DNA of 64,000 nt from positions 620,001 to 684,000 of the forward strand of contig NZ_CP103289.1 of assembly GCF_024757985.1 (NCBI RefSeq), read 5' to 3'. The translations under genes and the position numbers were made by a program. This document shows, one piece after another, positions 52,739-60,717 of the stretch. The first letter of the stretch is position 1, and each line of letters opens with the position of its first letter. The DNA comes from Cellulomonas sp. NS3 (GTDB lineage Bacteria > Actinomycetota > Actinomycetes > Actinomycetales > Cellulomonadaceae). Below the pieces are notes generated by a model. It worked only from the letters and a program-made list of their open reading frames with translations. It was not told the DNA's origin and did not search any database.

Positions 52739-53668
52739 TTACGCGGGCAGGACGCCGCGGATGATGCTGTCGCCCGAGTGCGCGGGGTTGCCGTCGAACG
52801 GCTCCTCCGAGACGTCCACCACCGGGAACTCCGCGAGGTCCAGCCCCGCCGGGATCGAGAACCGGCCGTCGGTGCCCTCGAGCACCCCGAGGCTCACGAG
52901 CTTCGTCACGTCGCGGTCGATGAGCCAGACCTCCCGGAAGGCGCTGTCGTCCACGTCGCCGTCGAGCGTGACGACGAGGGTCCGGGCGCCGTCCGACGTC
53001 TGCTCGACGAACGCGTCGCCGCTCGCCGACCAGCCGGGGAGCGCGTCGAGCGCGACCTCGGCGACCACCGCGGCGCGCTCGCCGGCCCGGACCCGGTCCA
53101 TCCACACGGCACCGCCGACGCCGCCGACGACCAGCCCGGCCGCGGCCGCCGCGGCGACCCAGGCCGTGCGCCGGCGCCGCAGCTCGACGACCGGCGCGAG
53201 GCCGTCGCCCGCGGAGCCGCCCGGCGCGGGCGACGCCGGTCCCGAGGGTGCGGGAGCGCCGGGCGCGACCGGCAGCCCGGACACCGAGGTGTCCGGCACC
53301 GAGGTGTCCGCTGCAGCAGAGTCCGGCCCAGCAGAACCCGGCGCAGTGGAGTCCGGCGCAGCGGAGTCCGGCACGGCCGAGCCCGGCGCCGCGGCGCCCG
53401 TCCCGCCGGACGCCGTCGCCGGGCCGCCCACGCCGGGGACCAGCGCGGGGTCGAGCCCGAGCTCGTCGCGGATCCGGCCCCACACCGCCGCGGGCGGTGC
53501 CACGAGCGTGTCGCCGGGCGCCGAGGAGCGGCCGACGGCGACGACCTGGGACAGCGCGGCGACCTCGTCGGAGCACTGCGCGCAGGTGGCCAGGTGCTCG
53601 TGCTCGTCGTCCGCGAGCGGCTCGCCCAGCGACGCCAGCGCGAGGACCTCCGGGTCAACGTGCTCCAC
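52739..53668 (-). CDS. RskA-like anti-sigma factor
   Basis: 309 residues. N-terminal zinc anti-sigma domain (H-x3-C-x2-C in [10 protein letters not shown], about 23-32), a long Pro/Ala/Ser-rich linker with decapeptide-like repeats, one membrane helix (about 169-189, [20 protein letters not shown]) and an extracytoplasmic RskA domain (about 200-305: [43 protein letters not shown]). It holds the upstream SigK-like sigma at the membrane until cleaved by regulated proteolysis. GTG 53668 overlaps the sigma gene by 14 bp. Confidence 0.94.
   Translation of the reverse strand: MEHVDPEVLALASLGEPLADDEHEHLATCAQCSDEVAALSQVVAVGRSSAPGDTLVAPPAAVWGRIRDELGLDPALVPGVGGPATASGGTGAAAPGSAVPDSAAPDSTAPGSAGPDSAAADTSVPDTSVSGLPVAPGAPAPSGPASPAPGGSAGDGLAPVVELRRRRTAWVAAAAAAGLVVGGVGGAVWMDRVRAGERAAVVAEVALDALPGWSASGDAFVEQTSDGARTLVVTLDGDVDDSAFREVWLIDRDVTKLVSLGVLEGTDGRFSIPAGLDLAEFPVVDVSEEPFDGNPAHSGDSIIRGVLPA
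53281..53390 (-). repeat. 15-bp-type repeats in anti-sigma linker
   Basis: Imperfect tandem units of about 15 bp (GxGTCCGGCxCAGCx) encode [19 protein letters not shown]-like linker repeats. Linker length is likely to vary between strains. Confidence 0.65.
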
Positions 53669-54305
53669 CTTCCACCACCTCCAACCTGTCGCGCAGACGC
53701 AGCAGGCTGCGTCTGATGTGGCTCTTCACGGTCCCGAGCGGCAGGGCGAGCCGTCGGGAGATCTCGTCGTGCGTGAGGTCGTCGTAGAACGCGAGCGCGA
53801 GGATCGTGCGCTGGGGCTCCCCGAGACGGTTGAGCTCGTCGGTGATCATGAGGCGCTCGGCGAGCTGGGCCGTCTCGGGCTCGGGCGCGGGCGGTGTGGT
53901 CGAGGCGACGGCCAGGGCGTCGCGCTGGTCGCGGGCCCGGCGCGCGTGCACGTCGGCGATCGCGTTGCGCGTGATCCCGGTGAGCCAGGCCCGCAGGGGC
54001 GAGCGGCTCGCGTCGTACCCGCTGCGCCCGCGCCACGCGCTCACGAAGACCTGCTGGGTCACGTCCTCCGCGTCGGTCGCGTCCCGCAGCGAGCGCAGCG
54101 CGAGCGTGTGCACGAACGCGGACCAGCGCCGGTAGGCCTCGGCGAGGGCGAGCTCGTCCCCGGCCGCGAACGCGCGTGCGACCGCGTCGTCGTCCCACTC
54201 AGGGGGTGTGCGCAGATGCGTGACCGGCGAGGGCGTGGACAGCGGGGACCTCCTCGTCGCGGTCGCGCTCGGTGCGGGCGGTGCGTCCGCCACGACGGAC
54301 ATCAT
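53655..54305 (-). CDS. sigK: SigK-like ECF sigma factor
   Basis: 216 residues. Region 2 ([32 protein letters not shown]) and region 4 ([46 protein letters not shown], in part), ordered as in SigK/SigD-type factors. ATG 54305 has GGAG 7 nt upstream and overlaps the sortase stop (ATGA). The RskA-like anti-sigma follows directly. By analogy with mycobacterial SigK it should control secreted or envelope proteins, here the two genes upstream in its own operon. Confidence 0.88.
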   Translation of the reverse strand: MMSVVADAPPAPSATATRRSPLSTPSPVTHLRTPPEWDDDAVARAFAAGDELALAEAYRRWSAFVHTLALRSLRDATDAEDVTQQVFVSAWRGRSGYDASRSPLRAWLTGITRNAIADVHARRARDQRDALAVASTTPPAPEPETAQLAERLMITDELNRLGEPQRTILALAFYDDLTHDEISRRLALPLGTVKSHIRRSLLRLRDRLEVVEGGAR

Positions 54306-54988
54306 GCACCGACCGGCTCCGCCGTGACGATGACGTTGTCCGTGTAGTGGCCCACCTCGCGCTGGAACACCCCACCGCACGTGACCAGCACGAGGCGCGG
54401 GGGGCCGTCGCGCACGAACACCTCGTCCCACACGGCCTCGACCTTCGGGACGCGGACGACGTCGACGACCGCGTACCGGACGGCGGTGCCGTCGTCGAGC
54501 GTCACGTCGACGACGTCGCCGGTCTGGACGTCACCGAGCTTCGCGAACGGCCCGAGGCCCGCGGACGCGACCGAGTCGACGTGCGCCGCGACGACCGCGG
54601 TGCCGGACGGGTCGCCGGGGGACGAGCCGAACCGGTACCAGCCGGCGCGCTCGGCGAGCGGGGGGATCTCCATCTGGCCGTCCTCGGCGACGCCCACGGG
54701 GTCGACCGGGACCTGGATCGCGCGGTCGAGGATGACGAGGTCGACGGGGCGGCGCTCGTCCGCGGCGGGCTGCGCGCCGAGGGTCGCGGCCTGGAGCGGG
54801 ACGTCCGGCACCGGCTCCTGCGCGCCTGCGGTCGGGGTGGGGCTCGCGGTCGCGGCGGGTGCGGCGGCGACCGGCTCGGGGTCCGCGGCGCACCCGGTGG
54901 CGACGAGCGAGGCCAGCAGCGCGACGGCCAGCGCGTGCCGCGCGGCGACCCGGGGTGCGGGGCGGCGGGTGGTCCGGTCGGCGGTCAT
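54302..54988 (-). CDS. Class F-type sortase
   Basis: 228 residues. N-terminal hydrophobic segment with a lipobox-like LVATGC (about 24-29), Pro/Ala linker, then a sortase beta-barrel (about 80-226): [18 protein letters not shown], catalytic His in AAHVDS, catalytic Cys in LVTCGG, and an arginine in [14 protein letters not shown]. It matches the short class F sortases of actinobacteria. ATG 54988 has GTGAGG about 5 nt upstream. Likely acts on, or near, the DUF4397 protein encoded upstream, although that protein lacks a clear LPxTG. Confidence 0.9.
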   Translation of the reverse strand: MTADRTTRRPAPRVAARHALAVALLASLVATGCAADPEPVAAAPAATASPTPTAGAQEPVPDVPLQAATLGAQPAADERRPVDLVILDRAIQVPVDPVGVAEDGQMEIPPLAERAGWYRFGSSPGDPSGTAVVAAHVDSVASAGLGPFAKLGDVQTGDVVDVTLDDGTAVRYAVVDVVRVPKVEAVWDEVFVRDGPPRLVLVTCGGVFQREVGHYTDNVIVTAEPVGA

Positions 54989-55143
54989 CGGGGTCCTCAC
55001 GGTGCTCGGTGGTGCGGGGAACGGTGCGGCGGGTGGGTGCGGTCGTGCCGAGGTGGCGGTGGGTGCACGCCGCTGAGCACCCACCGCCACGGCTGGTGGG
55101 TGCGGCGCCCCTGCGGGGAAGCGGGGCGCCGCACCCGGCGGGG

Positions 55144-55968
55144 TCAGTCGCGCGTCACCGCGACGGAGACCCGCCGACGGGCGGCCACGAGCACGCCGCC
55201 CATGAGGGCGAGGAGCGCAGCGGCGACCGCCCACGAGGTCGCCGGCGTCTCGCTCGCCAGGCCGAGCTCACCGGACGGCACGCCGCCCGGCGCCGAGTGC
55301 AGGCCGTCGATGGTCTGCACCGCGAGCTGGAGGTTGCCCGCCTCGAGGCTGCCCCAGGCGTAGACGATGGTGCTGGTGCCCTCCTTCACGGCGACGTCGG
55401 CCGGGCCGATGACGGGGGCCGTCGTGCCGGTCGCGGCGACCGTGGCCGAGACGGTCCCGGCGGGCAGGTCGAGCTTCTGCTCGTTCGGGTTCGACAGGTT
55501 CGAGATCACGGCGCTGCCGCCCGCGAGGACGTCGACCGCGGGGGCCGCGGCGGTGTGGCGGACCGTGAGGCGGCCCTGCCCCGCGGCGATCGTCGAGGTG
55601 TCGTTCGTGAAGAGCGTCGCCGTCGGGGCGCCCGCGGCGTCGAGGTGCGCGACCGCGGTGTAGCTCGTGTCGGCCCGGAGCGGGAGGTCCACGGGGCCGA
55701 TCGCGGGGGCGCTCGCGTCGGCGGCGTCGGCCGCGGTGATCGCGACGCTGTACGTGCCCGGCGGCAGGTCCAGCGGGCCGGCGAGCGTGCCCGGCGTGAA
55801 GTCGTCGAGCGTGCGCTCGCCGTTGACCCAGACGTCGACCGTGAGGCCCGGGACGCCGTGCAGCACGGACAGGGACGCGTTGCCGGGGGTCGCGGCCGAG
55901 GCGGGGAGGACGGCCGTGGCGGCGAGGGCGAGGCCGGCGGCGCCGGCGGTGATCAGTCGGGTACGCAT
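55144..55968 (-). CDS. DUF4397 secreted surface protein
   Basis: 274 residues. Signal peptide (about 1-26, MRTRLITAGAAGLALAATAVLPASA). Two DUF4397 repeats (about 30-118 and 120-215): LSVLHGVPGLTVDVWVNG...TLDDFTPGTL and LTVRHTAAAPAVDVLAGG...ISNLSNPNE. The C-terminus has a hydrophobic segment (about 243-264) and a basic end (RRRVSV), a sortase-signal-like layout, but the pentapeptide region reads LASETPATS rather than LPxTG. ATG 55968 has GGAG upstream. First gene of the sortase-SigK-RskA operon. Confidence 0.92.
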   Translation of the reverse strand: MRTRLITAGAAGLALAATAVLPASAATPGNASLSVLHGVPGLTVDVWVNGERTLDDFTPGTLAGPLDLPPGTYSVAITAADAADASAPAIGPVDLPLRADTSYTAVAHLDAAGAPTATLFTNDTSTIAAGQGRLTVRHTAAAPAVDVLAGGSAVISNLSNPNEQKLDLPAGTVSATVAATGTTAPVIGPADVAVKEGTSTIVYAWGSLEAGNLQLAVQTIDGLHSAPGGVPSGELGLASETPATSWAVAAALLALMGGVLVAARRRVSVAVTRD

Positions 55969-56021
55969 GAGGTGCTCCAGGGTGTGGGCCCTTGCGGGGC
56001 GCTGACGTGCTGACACCTCCA

Positions 56022-56049
56022 CTACGGCGCGGGGGGCACGTCTGGATGC
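56022..56049 (-). promoter_or_regulatory. SigK-like promoter
   Basis: Minus strand: GCATCC (56049-56044), 16 nt, CCGTAG (56027-56022). The mycobacterial SigK consensus is about CCATCC-N16/17-CCGAAT, so five of six and four of six bases fit. It lies 54 nt before the DUF4397 start and would make the operon autoregulated. Confidence 0.5.
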
Positions 56050-56106
56050 AGCGGTTCTGAACGGATTTTCCGGGCGGTTCTCGGGGGCGTCCGGCACGAT
56101 GTCCGG

Positions 56107-56625
56107 ATGCTGCTGCGCCCCGCCTCCACGACCGACCTCGACCTGCTCACCGACCTCGTCGCCGAGGCCGTCAACTGGGGCGGCGAGCAGCGCGTCACGG
56201 CCGCCGACGTGCCGACCGACGACCACCTCGTCCGCTACGTCGAGGGCTGGGGACGGTCCGGGGACGTGGGGGTGGTCGCGCTCGACGAGGCCGGTGAGCC
56301 GCTCGGCGCGGCGTGGGCCCGCGTCTTCGCCACGGGCCGGCGCGGGTGGGGCTTCGTCGCCGAGGACGTGCCGGAGCTCTCGCTCGGCGTGCTGCCCGCG
56401 CGGCGCGGCGCGGGCGTCGGGTCGGCGCTGCTCGACGGCTGCCTCGGCGCCGTCCGCGCGCACGGCTCCCGCGCCGTGAGCTTGAGCGTCGAGGACGGCA
56501 ACGACCTCGCCCGCGGGATGTACGAGCGGCGCGGCTTCGTCGTGGTCGGCCGCGAGGGCGGCTCCGACGTGCTGGTGCTCGACCTCGCTGAGGCGACGCG
56601 GTCGGCGGGCGCCCGGAAGGTGTGA
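56107..56625 (+). CDS. GNAT-family N-acetyltransferase
   Basis: 172 residues. GNAT fold: N-terminal MLLRPASTTDLDLLTDLVAEA, central strand VPELSLGVLPARRGAGVGSALLDGC containing the acetyl-CoA loop RRGAGVG (about 98-104), and C-terminal N-x-x-A-x-x-M-Y-E-R-R-G-F (about 136-149). Substrate unknown. ATG 56107 has CACGAT 6 nt upstream (leaderless). Divergent from the sortase operon. Confidence 0.93.
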   Translation: MLLRPASTTDLDLLTDLVAEAVNWGGEQRVTAADVPTDDHLVRYVEGWGRSGDVGVVALDEAGEPLGAAWARVFATGRRGWGFVAEDVPELSLGVLPARRGAGVGSALLDGCLGAVRAHGSRAVSLSVEDGNDLARGMYERRGFVVVGREGGSDVLVLDLAEATRSAGARKV

Positions 56626-56717
56626 CCAGCAAACCTCCAGGCCGGCGGGGAGGCCTTCGATAAGGTTTTCGCACCGTGGCGGCCGTCGGGGACGGGCGCG
56701 CTGATCGAGGAGGATCG

Positions 56718-57773
56718 ATGCGGAGCAGCACGCGCGTGCGCACCCGACTTGCCCTGGGCTCGGCCGTGCTGGCCCTGGCGTCCGCGCTGACCGCGTGCAC
56801 CCCCGGCACCTCGGGCCCGGAGGCCGACCAGCGGGGCGCCGCGGAGCCGGCACCGGTCGTCGAGACCACCGCGGCGGGCGAGCGGCTCTCCGTCCACGTA
56901 CCGACCGAGCCGGGCACGGGGTGGGACGCGACGGGCCAGGCGCTCGTCGGCGCGCTCGCCGCGGGTGGTATGGTGAACGGTGTCGATATCGTTCACTATC
57001 GTGGCGCGGACGGCACCGTCGGCCTCACCCAGCTCGTCGGCGAGGCCGACCCGGGCTCGTTGCTCGTCCTCGGCGACACGCTCGTCGGCGCCGTCGAGCT
57101 GACCGACGCGGCCGCGACCCTCGACGACGTGCGGACCCTCGCGCGGCTCACCGACGAGCCGCTCGCGGTCGTCGTCACCGCCGACTCGCCCTACCGGACG
57201 GTGTCGGACCTGCTCGACGACATCCTCGCGAACGGGGCGGCGGTCCCGGTGACCGGCGGGCCGGCCGGCAGCGCCGACCACCTGCTCGCGATCCGGATGC
57301 TCCTCGGGGCGGGCGTTCCGGCGCCGGAGGTCACGACCCGGCTGCGCTACGTCCCGCAGCCCAGCACCGGCGAGTCGTTCGACCCGCTGTTCGACGGCAG
57401 CGTGCGCGCCGCCGTCGCCGACGTCTCGGAGCACGCCGACCTGCTCGCCTCGGGGAGCCTGCGCGCGCTCGCGGTCTCGGGAGCCGAGCGCTCGCCCGTG
57501 CTGCCGGACGTGCCCACGCTGCAGGAGCAGGAGGTCGACGTCGTGCTCACGAGCTGGCGTGGCGTCGCCGCGGCGGGCACGCTCGACCAGCCCCGGCTCG
57601 ACGAGCTCGGCGGTCTCCTGACGTCGCTGCACGGCACCCCGGAGTGGCAGGCGGCGCTCGCGGAGCACGGCTGGTCGGACGCGTTCCTCACCGGCCCCGA
57701 GCTCGACGCGTTCGTGGCCGCCGAGGTCGCGGCCGTCCGCCAGACGCTCGTGGACGTGGGGCTCGCGGGCTAG
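56718..57773 (+). CDS. TctC/Bug-family substrate-binding lipoprotein
   Basis: 351 residues. GAGGAGG 5 nt before ATG 56718. Lipobox ALTAC (about 23-27). Bug-type binding protein: PGTGWDATGQALVGAL loop, HYRGADGTVGL, DSPYRT, TGGPAGSADHL, VLPDVPTLQEQ, the usual spacing for tripartite tricarboxylate (TctC) receptors. The TctA and TctB membrane partners are not encoded nearby, so it is an orphan that may use a distant transporter or act as a sensor. Confidence 0.9.
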   Translation: MRSSTRVRTRLALGSAVLALASALTACTPGTSGPEADQRGAAEPAPVVETTAAGERLSVHVPTEPGTGWDATGQALVGALAAGGMVNGVDIVHYRGADGTVGLTQLVGEADPGSLLVLGDTLVGAVELTDAAATLDDVRTLARLTDEPLAVVVTADSPYRTVSDLLDDILANGAAVPVTGGPAGSADHLLAIRMLLGAGVPAPEVTTRLRYVPQPSTGESFDPLFDGSVRAAVADVSEHADLLASGSLRALAVSGAERSPVLPDVPTLQEQEVDVVLTSWRGVAAAGTLDQPRLDELGGLLTSLHGTPEWQAALAEHGWSDAFLTGPELDAFVAAEVAAVRQTLVDVGLAG

Positions 57774-57864
57774 GGGCGTCGTCGGGACGTCGTGGGTGAC
57801 CGGTGCCTCCGTCCACCGACCCGGGTGACCGGCCCATGCCGCTGAGACAGGTGCGGTGCGTCGG

Positions 57865-58950
57865 CTAGGGGCCGTCGAGGGCGGGGCGTGAGGAGGTGCT
57901 GGACGCCGGGTCGACGACCTCGATACGGCCCGGGCCCTCGGCCTTCGCGCGGTACATGGCGATGTCGGCCTCGCGCAGGACCTTGGGGAGCTCGTGGGTG
58001 CGGTTGCGGGCGAAGGCCACACCGATGCTCGCGCTCGACCGGATCTGCAGGTCGTCGAGGGTGAAGGGGCGGGTCAGGGCGTCCCGGAGGTGGCGGGCGA
58101 CGTCGAGGGCGTCGGTGGGGGCGGTGACGTCGTCGACGATGACGAGGAACTCGTCGCCGCCGAAGCGGGCGACGGTGTCTCCGGCGCGCACGGCGGCCCG
58201 CAGTCGTGCGGCGACCGCGACGAGGAGGGCATCACCGGTGGCGTGGCCGTGGGTGTCGTTGACGTCCTTGAACCGGTCGAGGTCGAGGAGGAGGACGGCG
58301 ACGTCGCGGCCGGTGCGCCGGGTGTGGGCCACCGCGTTCTCGAGGCGGTCGGCGTACAGGGCACGGTTGGGCAGCCCGGTGAGGGGGTCGTGCAGCGCGG
58401 CGTGCTCGAGCCGGGCGGCGAGCTCGCGTGCACCGCGGGCGCTGGCGGCGAGCGAGGAGGTCAGGGCGCGGACGGTGTACGCGGTGACGAGCACGACGGT
58501 GGTGAACAGCAGCGCCAGCCCGGCCGGGAACGGGTTGCCCTGGGTCACCTGCCACAGGAGGATCCCGTCGCACCCGATCAGGATGAGGCCGGTCAGGAAC
58601 TGGGCCTGCCGGAGCGGGAGGACCGCGACGATGAAGGGGACCCGGCTGATCAGGGCCAGGGGGACCCCGGCGTTCCCGGCACGTCCGAGGAGCGCGTAGC
58701 TCGCGAGGAACAGCAGCACGTCGAGCGTGAGGATGACGACGAACGTGCGCGGGCTGCGGTCGCGTCTCCGGGTGGTGACCAGCCAGCTGGCGGCGCCGAT
58801 GCGGAAGAGGATGGCCGCGGCTTCCGCGGCGTCGAAGGCTGCGGACGCGGGCAGAGCCATCACCATGAGCTGCACCGCTGCGGTCACCAGCAGCAGGACC
58901 ACCAGGAGCAGGTCAGCCTGCTCACGGCGCACCGCGACGTCCGGACCCAT
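57865..58950 (-). CDS. Membrane GGDEF diguanylate cyclase
   Basis: 361 residues. Five or six hydrophobic segments (about 12-170) with no soluble sensor, then a GGDEF domain (about 188-345): DPLTGLPNR, LLLDLDRFKDVNDTHGH and intact RFGGDEFLVI. An inhibitory RxxD is not obvious. Makes c-di-GMP from two GTP. ATG 58950 has GGGGG upstream; a GTG two codons earlier is possible. Third GGDEF-type protein in the window. Confidence 0.92.
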   Translation of the reverse strand: MGPDVAVRREQADLLLVVLLLVTAAVQLMVMALPASAAFDAAEAAAILFRIGAASWLVTTRRRDRSPRTFVVILTLDVLLFLASYALLGRAGNAGVPLALISRVPFIVAVLPLRQAQFLTGLILIGCDGILLWQVTQGNPFPAGLALLFTTVVLVTAYTVRALTSSLAASARGARELAARLEHAALHDPLTGLPNRALYADRLENAVAHTRRTGRDVAVLLLDLDRFKDVNDTHGHATGDALLVAVAARLRAAVRAGDTVARFGGDEFLVIVDDVTAPTDALDVARHLRDALTRPFTLDDLQIRSSASIGVAFARNRTHELPKVLREADIAMYRAKAEGPGRIEVVDPASSTSSRPALDGP

Positions 58951-59059
58951 CTCCACCCCCGGCGGTCAGCATCCCGACACCGGCCGTCGCCGCGCAACCG
59001 CCGACGTCGACGCCCACGAGCCACAGCAGGCCGCGTCGCCCCATCGTCGTACCGTGTGC

Positions 59060-59257
59060 TCAGCCCGACCGTCGGGAGCGGCCCGTCAGATCTCTGATCA
59101 CCATGGCGTCCGCGACAACGGCGATGAGGGCGTGGGAAACGGCCCAGAACCATGCTCCAGCGTCACCCTCGATCGCGGCGATGATGAGCGCAGCGATCGC
59201 TGGAGGAGTGAACACGAGGGCTGCGGGAAGCCATCCGGAGACTCTCCGAGCCTTCAT
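59060..59257 (-). CDS. Small two-helix membrane protein
   Basis: 65 residues: basic start (MKARRVSGWL), helix about 9-28 (PAALVFTPPAIAALIIAAIE), helix about 33-53 (GAWFWAVSHALIAVVADAMVI) and a basic C-terminal tail (GRSRRSG). TAGACA lies 5 nt upstream of ATG 59257, resembling the leaderless promoters elsewhere. Codon use is a little less GC-biased than its neighbours. Unknown function. Confidence 0.65.
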   Translation of the reverse strand: MKARRVSGWLPAALVFTPPAIAALIIAAIEGDAGAWFWAVSHALIAVVADAMVIRDLTGRSRRSG

Positions 59258-59290
59258 CTCGCTGTCTACCGTCCCTCAGGAGGGACGTGT

Positions 59291-59812
59291 CTAGGGGGTC
59301 GCCCGGTCCGCGTGCTCGGGCGGCCACACCACGCGCAGCCGCTCGAAGACGACCTCGGCGGACTCGTCGAGCTCCACGCCGCGTGCGGCGCACGTCCGGC
59401 GCCAGTACCCGAGGTGCTGCTCGAGCCAGGTGGCGCGCGTCCGGTCGTCCTCGCCCTCGTCCCGGGCGAACGCGTCGTCGACGCTGTGGACGGGCCCGAC
59501 GCGCAGCTCGACCGAGCGCAGCACGACGCGTGGGCGACCCGCGCCGTCGCAGGCGACCCAGTGCGAGCCGATGCGCGGGGGGAGCGCGCCCTCGGCCGCG
59601 AAGTCGCCCAGGAGCGTCGCCGTCGCGCGCTTGGGGCCGTGCAGGACGAGGTCGAGCAGCTCGTCGGCGAGCGGTGCGCTGTCACCGAAGTGCTCGACCG
59701 TGGGGGTGTCCCAGGCGTGCTCGGGGTGGGCGGCCAGGTAGTCCTGCCACAGGTGCGCCGCCGCCTGCTCGTCGAGCGGGGCGACCGGCGGACGGGGCTG
59801 TGCGCTCGTCAT
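59291..59812 (-). CDS. ASCH domain protein
   Basis: 173 residues. ASCH/PUA-like fold: AHLWQDYLAAHPEHAW, the nucleobase-binding region LHGPKRATATLL (G-x-K-x-A-T), VLRSVELRVGPVHSVDDAFARDEGEDDRT and the C-terminal FERLRVVWP. ASCH proteins bind RNA or act on modified nucleosides (for example N4-acetylcytidine amidohydrolase YqfB); the exact role is unknown. ATG 59812 has GATGAT 6 nt upstream. Divergent from an ABC transporter pair. Confidence 0.93.
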   Translation of the reverse strand: MTSAQPRPPVAPLDEQAAAHLWQDYLAAHPEHAWDTPTVEHFGDSAPLADELLDLVLHGPKRATATLLGDFAAEGALPPRIGSHWVACDGAGRPRVVLRSVELRVGPVHSVDDAFARDEGEDDRTRATWLEQHLGYWRRTCAARGVELDESAEVVFERLRVVWPPEHADRATP

Positions 59813-59844
59813 GGAGCCATCATCGCGGGCCCCGGACGGGCCGG

Positions 59845-59886
59845 CGCACCCCCGCAGGGGGACCCGTCGCACCCCCGCAGGGGGAC
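59845..59886. repeat. Two direct repeats, each a hairpin
   Basis: A 19-bp unit (CGCACCCCCGCAGGGGGAC) occurs at 59845-59863 and 59868-59886, period 23 bp. Each holds a CCCCC-GCA-GGGGG inverted repeat. They lie between the ASCH gene and the ABC transporter, possibly an operator pair. Confidence 0.55.
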
Positions 59887-59976
59887 GGGCCGCGCGCCCG
59901 TGGGTGGACGCCGGGCCCGTGCGGACCCACCCGTGCGGCGACGCCCCGGGGTGCCGCGGGCGACGAGAGTCGAGCC

Positions 59977-60717
59977 ATGCCCCACGCCGCCACCGGACAC
60001 CCCGGACCCCTCCCGCAGCCGACCCCCCACGACAGCCCCGGCGCCCCGCGACTCTCGGCGCGCGGCGTCGTCAAGCGCTTCGGTGCGACGACGGCGCTCG
60101 CGGGCGTCGACGTGGACGTGGCCGCCGGCGAGACCGTGGCCGTGATGGGCCCGTCCGGCTCGGGCAAGTCGACGCTGCTGCACTGCCTCGCGGGGATCCT
60201 CGCGCCCGACGCCGGGACGGTCCGGCTCGGCGCCACCGACATCGGGACGCTGAACGAGCGCGACCGGTCGATGCTGCGCCGCCGCCGGCTCGGGTTCGTG
60301 TTCCAGTTCGGCCAGCTGCTCAGCGAGCTGCCCGCCGTCGAGAACGTCGCGCTGCCGCTCATGCTGCAGGGCGTCGGCCGCGCGGAGGCGACGCGCCGGG
60401 CCGCCGAGTGGCTGGGGTCGCTCGGGCTCGCCGGCAAGGAGGGCCGCCGGCCCGGCGAGCTGTCCGGCGGCGAGGCCCAGCGTGTCGCGGTCGCCCGGGC
60501 GCTCGTCACGGGGCCCGAGGTGGTGTTCGCCGACGAGCCGACCGGCGCGCTCGACCAGGCCACCGGGGCGGACGTCATGCGCGCGCTGACCGGCGCGACC
60601 GCCGCGGCCGGCGCGAGCCTCGTGCTCGTCACGCACGACGAGCAGGTCGCCGCGTGGTGCTCGCGCCGCATCCACGTGCGTGACGGGCACGTGACCGACG
60701 GCGGCGGCGCCCGGTGA
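59977..60717 (+). CDS. ABC exporter ATPase (LolD/MacB-type)
   Basis: 246 residues. Walker A GPSGSGKST (about 58-66), Q-loop FVFQFGQLL, signature LSGGEAQRVAVARAL, Walker B VVFADEPTGALD and switch VTHDE. The DEPTGALD and LSGGE set is typical of the MacB/FtsE/LolD branch that pairs with FtsX-type permeases, which fits the next gene. ATG 59977; a Pro/His-rich 25-residue N-terminus precedes the domain. Overlaps the permease start (GTGA). Confidence 0.94.
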   Translation: MPHAATGHPGPLPQPTPHDSPGAPRLSARGVVKRFGATTALAGVDVDVAAGETVAVMGPSGSGKSTLLHCLAGILAPDAGTVRLGATDIGTLNERDRSMLRRRRLGFVFQFGQLLSELPAVENVALPLMLQGVGRAEATRRAAEWLGSLGLAGKEGRRPGELSGGEAQRVAVARALVTGPEVVFADEPTGALDQATGADVMRALTGATAAAGASLVLVTHDEQVAAWCSRRIHVRDGHVTDGGGAR

